A stretch of DNA of 64,000 nucleotides, from assembly GCA_016744295.1 (NCBI GenBank), contig JADGEQ010000003.1, forward strand, positions 175,180 through 239,179, read 5' to 3'. Below the pieces are notes generated by a model, which searched no databases, was not told the DNA's origin, and saw only the letters and a list, made by a program, of their open reading frames with translations. The stretch comes from Desulfobacteraceae bacterium (GTDB lineage: Bacteria > Desulfobacterota > Desulfobacteria > Desulfobacterales > Desulfobacteraceae). A program made the translations under genes and the position numbers. Below are positions 62,937 through 64,000 of this stretch, piece by piece; position 1 is the first letter of the stretch, and the number at the start of each line of letters is the position of its first letter.

Positions 62937-64000
62937 CTTTTGTTTACCTCGGATCGGTTATTAAACCATACCTTATTGCAAATTAACCGCTCAAGTTTCA
63001 ACTGCGGATCTCCTAATAAAGAGATAATGAATTAAGGTATAATGGATATGTATTGTTTCTTTAAACGCAAATCAAGCCAAATATAGCAAAGCAACTGTAA
63101 ATAATCATACCCTGATAGGGTCATAAAAGCAAATACCCTCGGTTGAACAAAGCAATTCTCGGTGAGTGAAACCTTTATATACCTGAAAAGGCCTTCTGCA
63201 AAAATTTAAATACATTTTTCGCAAAGAAAATAACACCTAGGGGTTTTAAACCCAGGATTTTTTTGTCTCCAGCGATTGTCCCTTTACCCGGCACCGTCAG
63301 GGTGAAGGGACGCCGCTAAATCCCTTCCGCTCGTCCTGAGCTGCAGGGAAGCGGAAATGACCGAATCTATACCGTCCTGGTGATCCGGCCATTTAACGCC
63401 GCTCTGTCCCTTCACCCTGCCGATGCCTATATACCATCGTTCATCAAGAGCACTCACCCCAAAAGGCCTTCCATAATTCAAGTAAATTCTATAAGCTAAT
63501 TTATGTAATAACCTTCCTGTAGAAGATTTTCAGGCAGGAAGGTTATTTTCCATTTAAGTTGAGTTTTATACCCGCGGGATTGAAGATTGTAGCATACCAA
63601 ATATTGTGGTCTGAAAAAGATAAAGAAAGCGACCAATTACAGGGACAGTCTTTGGTTGTCGTTTGCCTGAAAAATGGGGGGTGGCCTGGAAATAGTCCTC
63701 GCCTCTTAATGCGGAGCCGCCTGAACCACAAAAATCTGCGGCCCGTCCGTCAGTATTTTTTTGTTGGGATTTTATGGTCCACGGGTGAGTCAAAGTTGAT
63801 TTACGGGATATGTCCGAATCCATGAACCACAAGTTTCTATAGGGATGTCATAAGTTGGTGGATTGCGATACTATGCCGGAGAAAAATTTTGACCGTGTGT
63901 TTTTGAAAAATGGACTTTTACCTCCTTTTCAATTTTTTCCCCCACCTTACTTATAGTTATTTTCATGTTATAACGGAGCTGTAAGTTTAACCAAAATTCT
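62937..64000. other. 1-kb region without a supported gene
   Basis: AT-rich up to about 63230, with a TATAAT at 63037 on the plus strand and a small stem ACCCT-GAT-AGGGT at about 63111. At 63236-63264 CCT..GGG-TTTTAAA-CCCAGG followed by seven T looks like a weak terminator, so a short plus-strand RNA is possible. A GC-rich structured block follows (63298-63419). Open frames on both strands around 63284-63832 show no recognised domain and overlap each other. The window ends before any downstream gene start. Confidence 0.4.
63298..63419. repeat. Inverted repeat around a GC-rich structured block
   Basis: Perfect 14-bp arms CAGGGTGAAGGGAC (63298-63311) and GTCCCTTCACCCTG (63406-63419) enclose 94 bp. 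Another short palindrome, TTCCGCT with AGCGGAA, lies inside. The left arm also pairs with GTCCCTTTACCC just upstream. Could be a decayed miniature element or a structured RNA. Confidence 0.55.

Noticed and set aside
63100..63180. Cyclic di-GMP riboswitch (GEMM) suggested by GCAAA repeats and the nearby PilZ gene
   Set aside because: The required GGGACGCAAAGCC-like core is absent and the stems do not fit.
63284..63481. 65-codon minus-strand frame in the GC-rich block
   Set aside because: It coincides with the inverted-repeat structure and has no recognised similarity; the open frame may be a by-product of base composition.
63559..63832. Overlapping open frames on both strands near the right end
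   Set aside because: Both strands are open over the same DNA, neither shows a domain or a ribosome binding site, so neither is supported.

Overview
The window looks like a chromosomal stretch of a Gram-negative, anaerobic, metabolically versatile bacterium, most plausibly a sulfate reducer of the Desulfobacterales (Desulfobacterium/Desulfobacter-like). This is an inference from gene content: a DsrE-like protein, TRAP-like tripartite tricarboxylate transport, a CbiR-type cobamide remodelling enzyme, many membrane histidine kinases and moderate GC. No rRNA, tRNA or CRISPR array was recognised.

Region 1 (1-16.9 kb) is a TonB-dependent uptake island. A long minus-strand series runs: outer-membrane receptor, DUF3450 protein, TtpC-like ExbB fusion, ExbB, ExbD, TonB, TPR lipoprotein-like protein, then a FecB/BtuF-type binding protein, permease and ATPase (cut by the left edge). 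This is the gene order of the Vibrio TonB2 system joined to a complete ABC importer. A second receptor (minus) and a second complete permease-ATPase-binding protein set (plus) are divergent around 13.7-13.9 kb. Between the receptors lie a small TiaS-like (IDDTD motif) protein and an alpha/beta hydrolase. The imported ligand could be a corrinoid or an iron chelate; the sequence does not decide.

Region 2 (17-26.7 kb) has a 7TMR-DISM histidine kinase broken by a C9 tract, then a plus-strand cobamide salvage/remodelling run: cobU, a radical SAM gene, cobS, cobD, cbiB and a cbiR-like gene, followed by a diguanylate cyclase.

Region 3 (26.6-34.3 kb) holds unrelated metabolic genes: LysE exporter, 2-hydroxyacid dehydrogenase, DsrE, a CoA-transferase fused to an acetyltransferase, an EamA transporter, a YcaO-TPR protein, a MOSC protein and a DUF3795 protein. 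Region 4 (34.4-35.3 kb) is a gene graveyard with pieces of a sigma factor, an RND pump and an IS91-like transposase.

Region 5 (35.3-41.7 kb) is a tctCBA plus M20 peptidase operon with an RpiR-type regulator, then an ECF sigma factor with a small zinc anti-sigma. Region 6 (42-52.2 kb) carries a large hybrid kinase and a pepA-moxR-DUF58-transglutaminase-mutY operon closed by a strong terminator. Region 7 (52.3-59.5 kb) is a MarR-controlled RND efflux operon with two clear operators, convergent with a second 7TM histidine kinase that is a close relative of the broken one. Region 8 (59.7-62.9 kb) encodes PilZ, a GspE/PilB-type ATPase and an HDOD protein. The last 1 kb has no convincing gene but contains structured GC-rich sequence.
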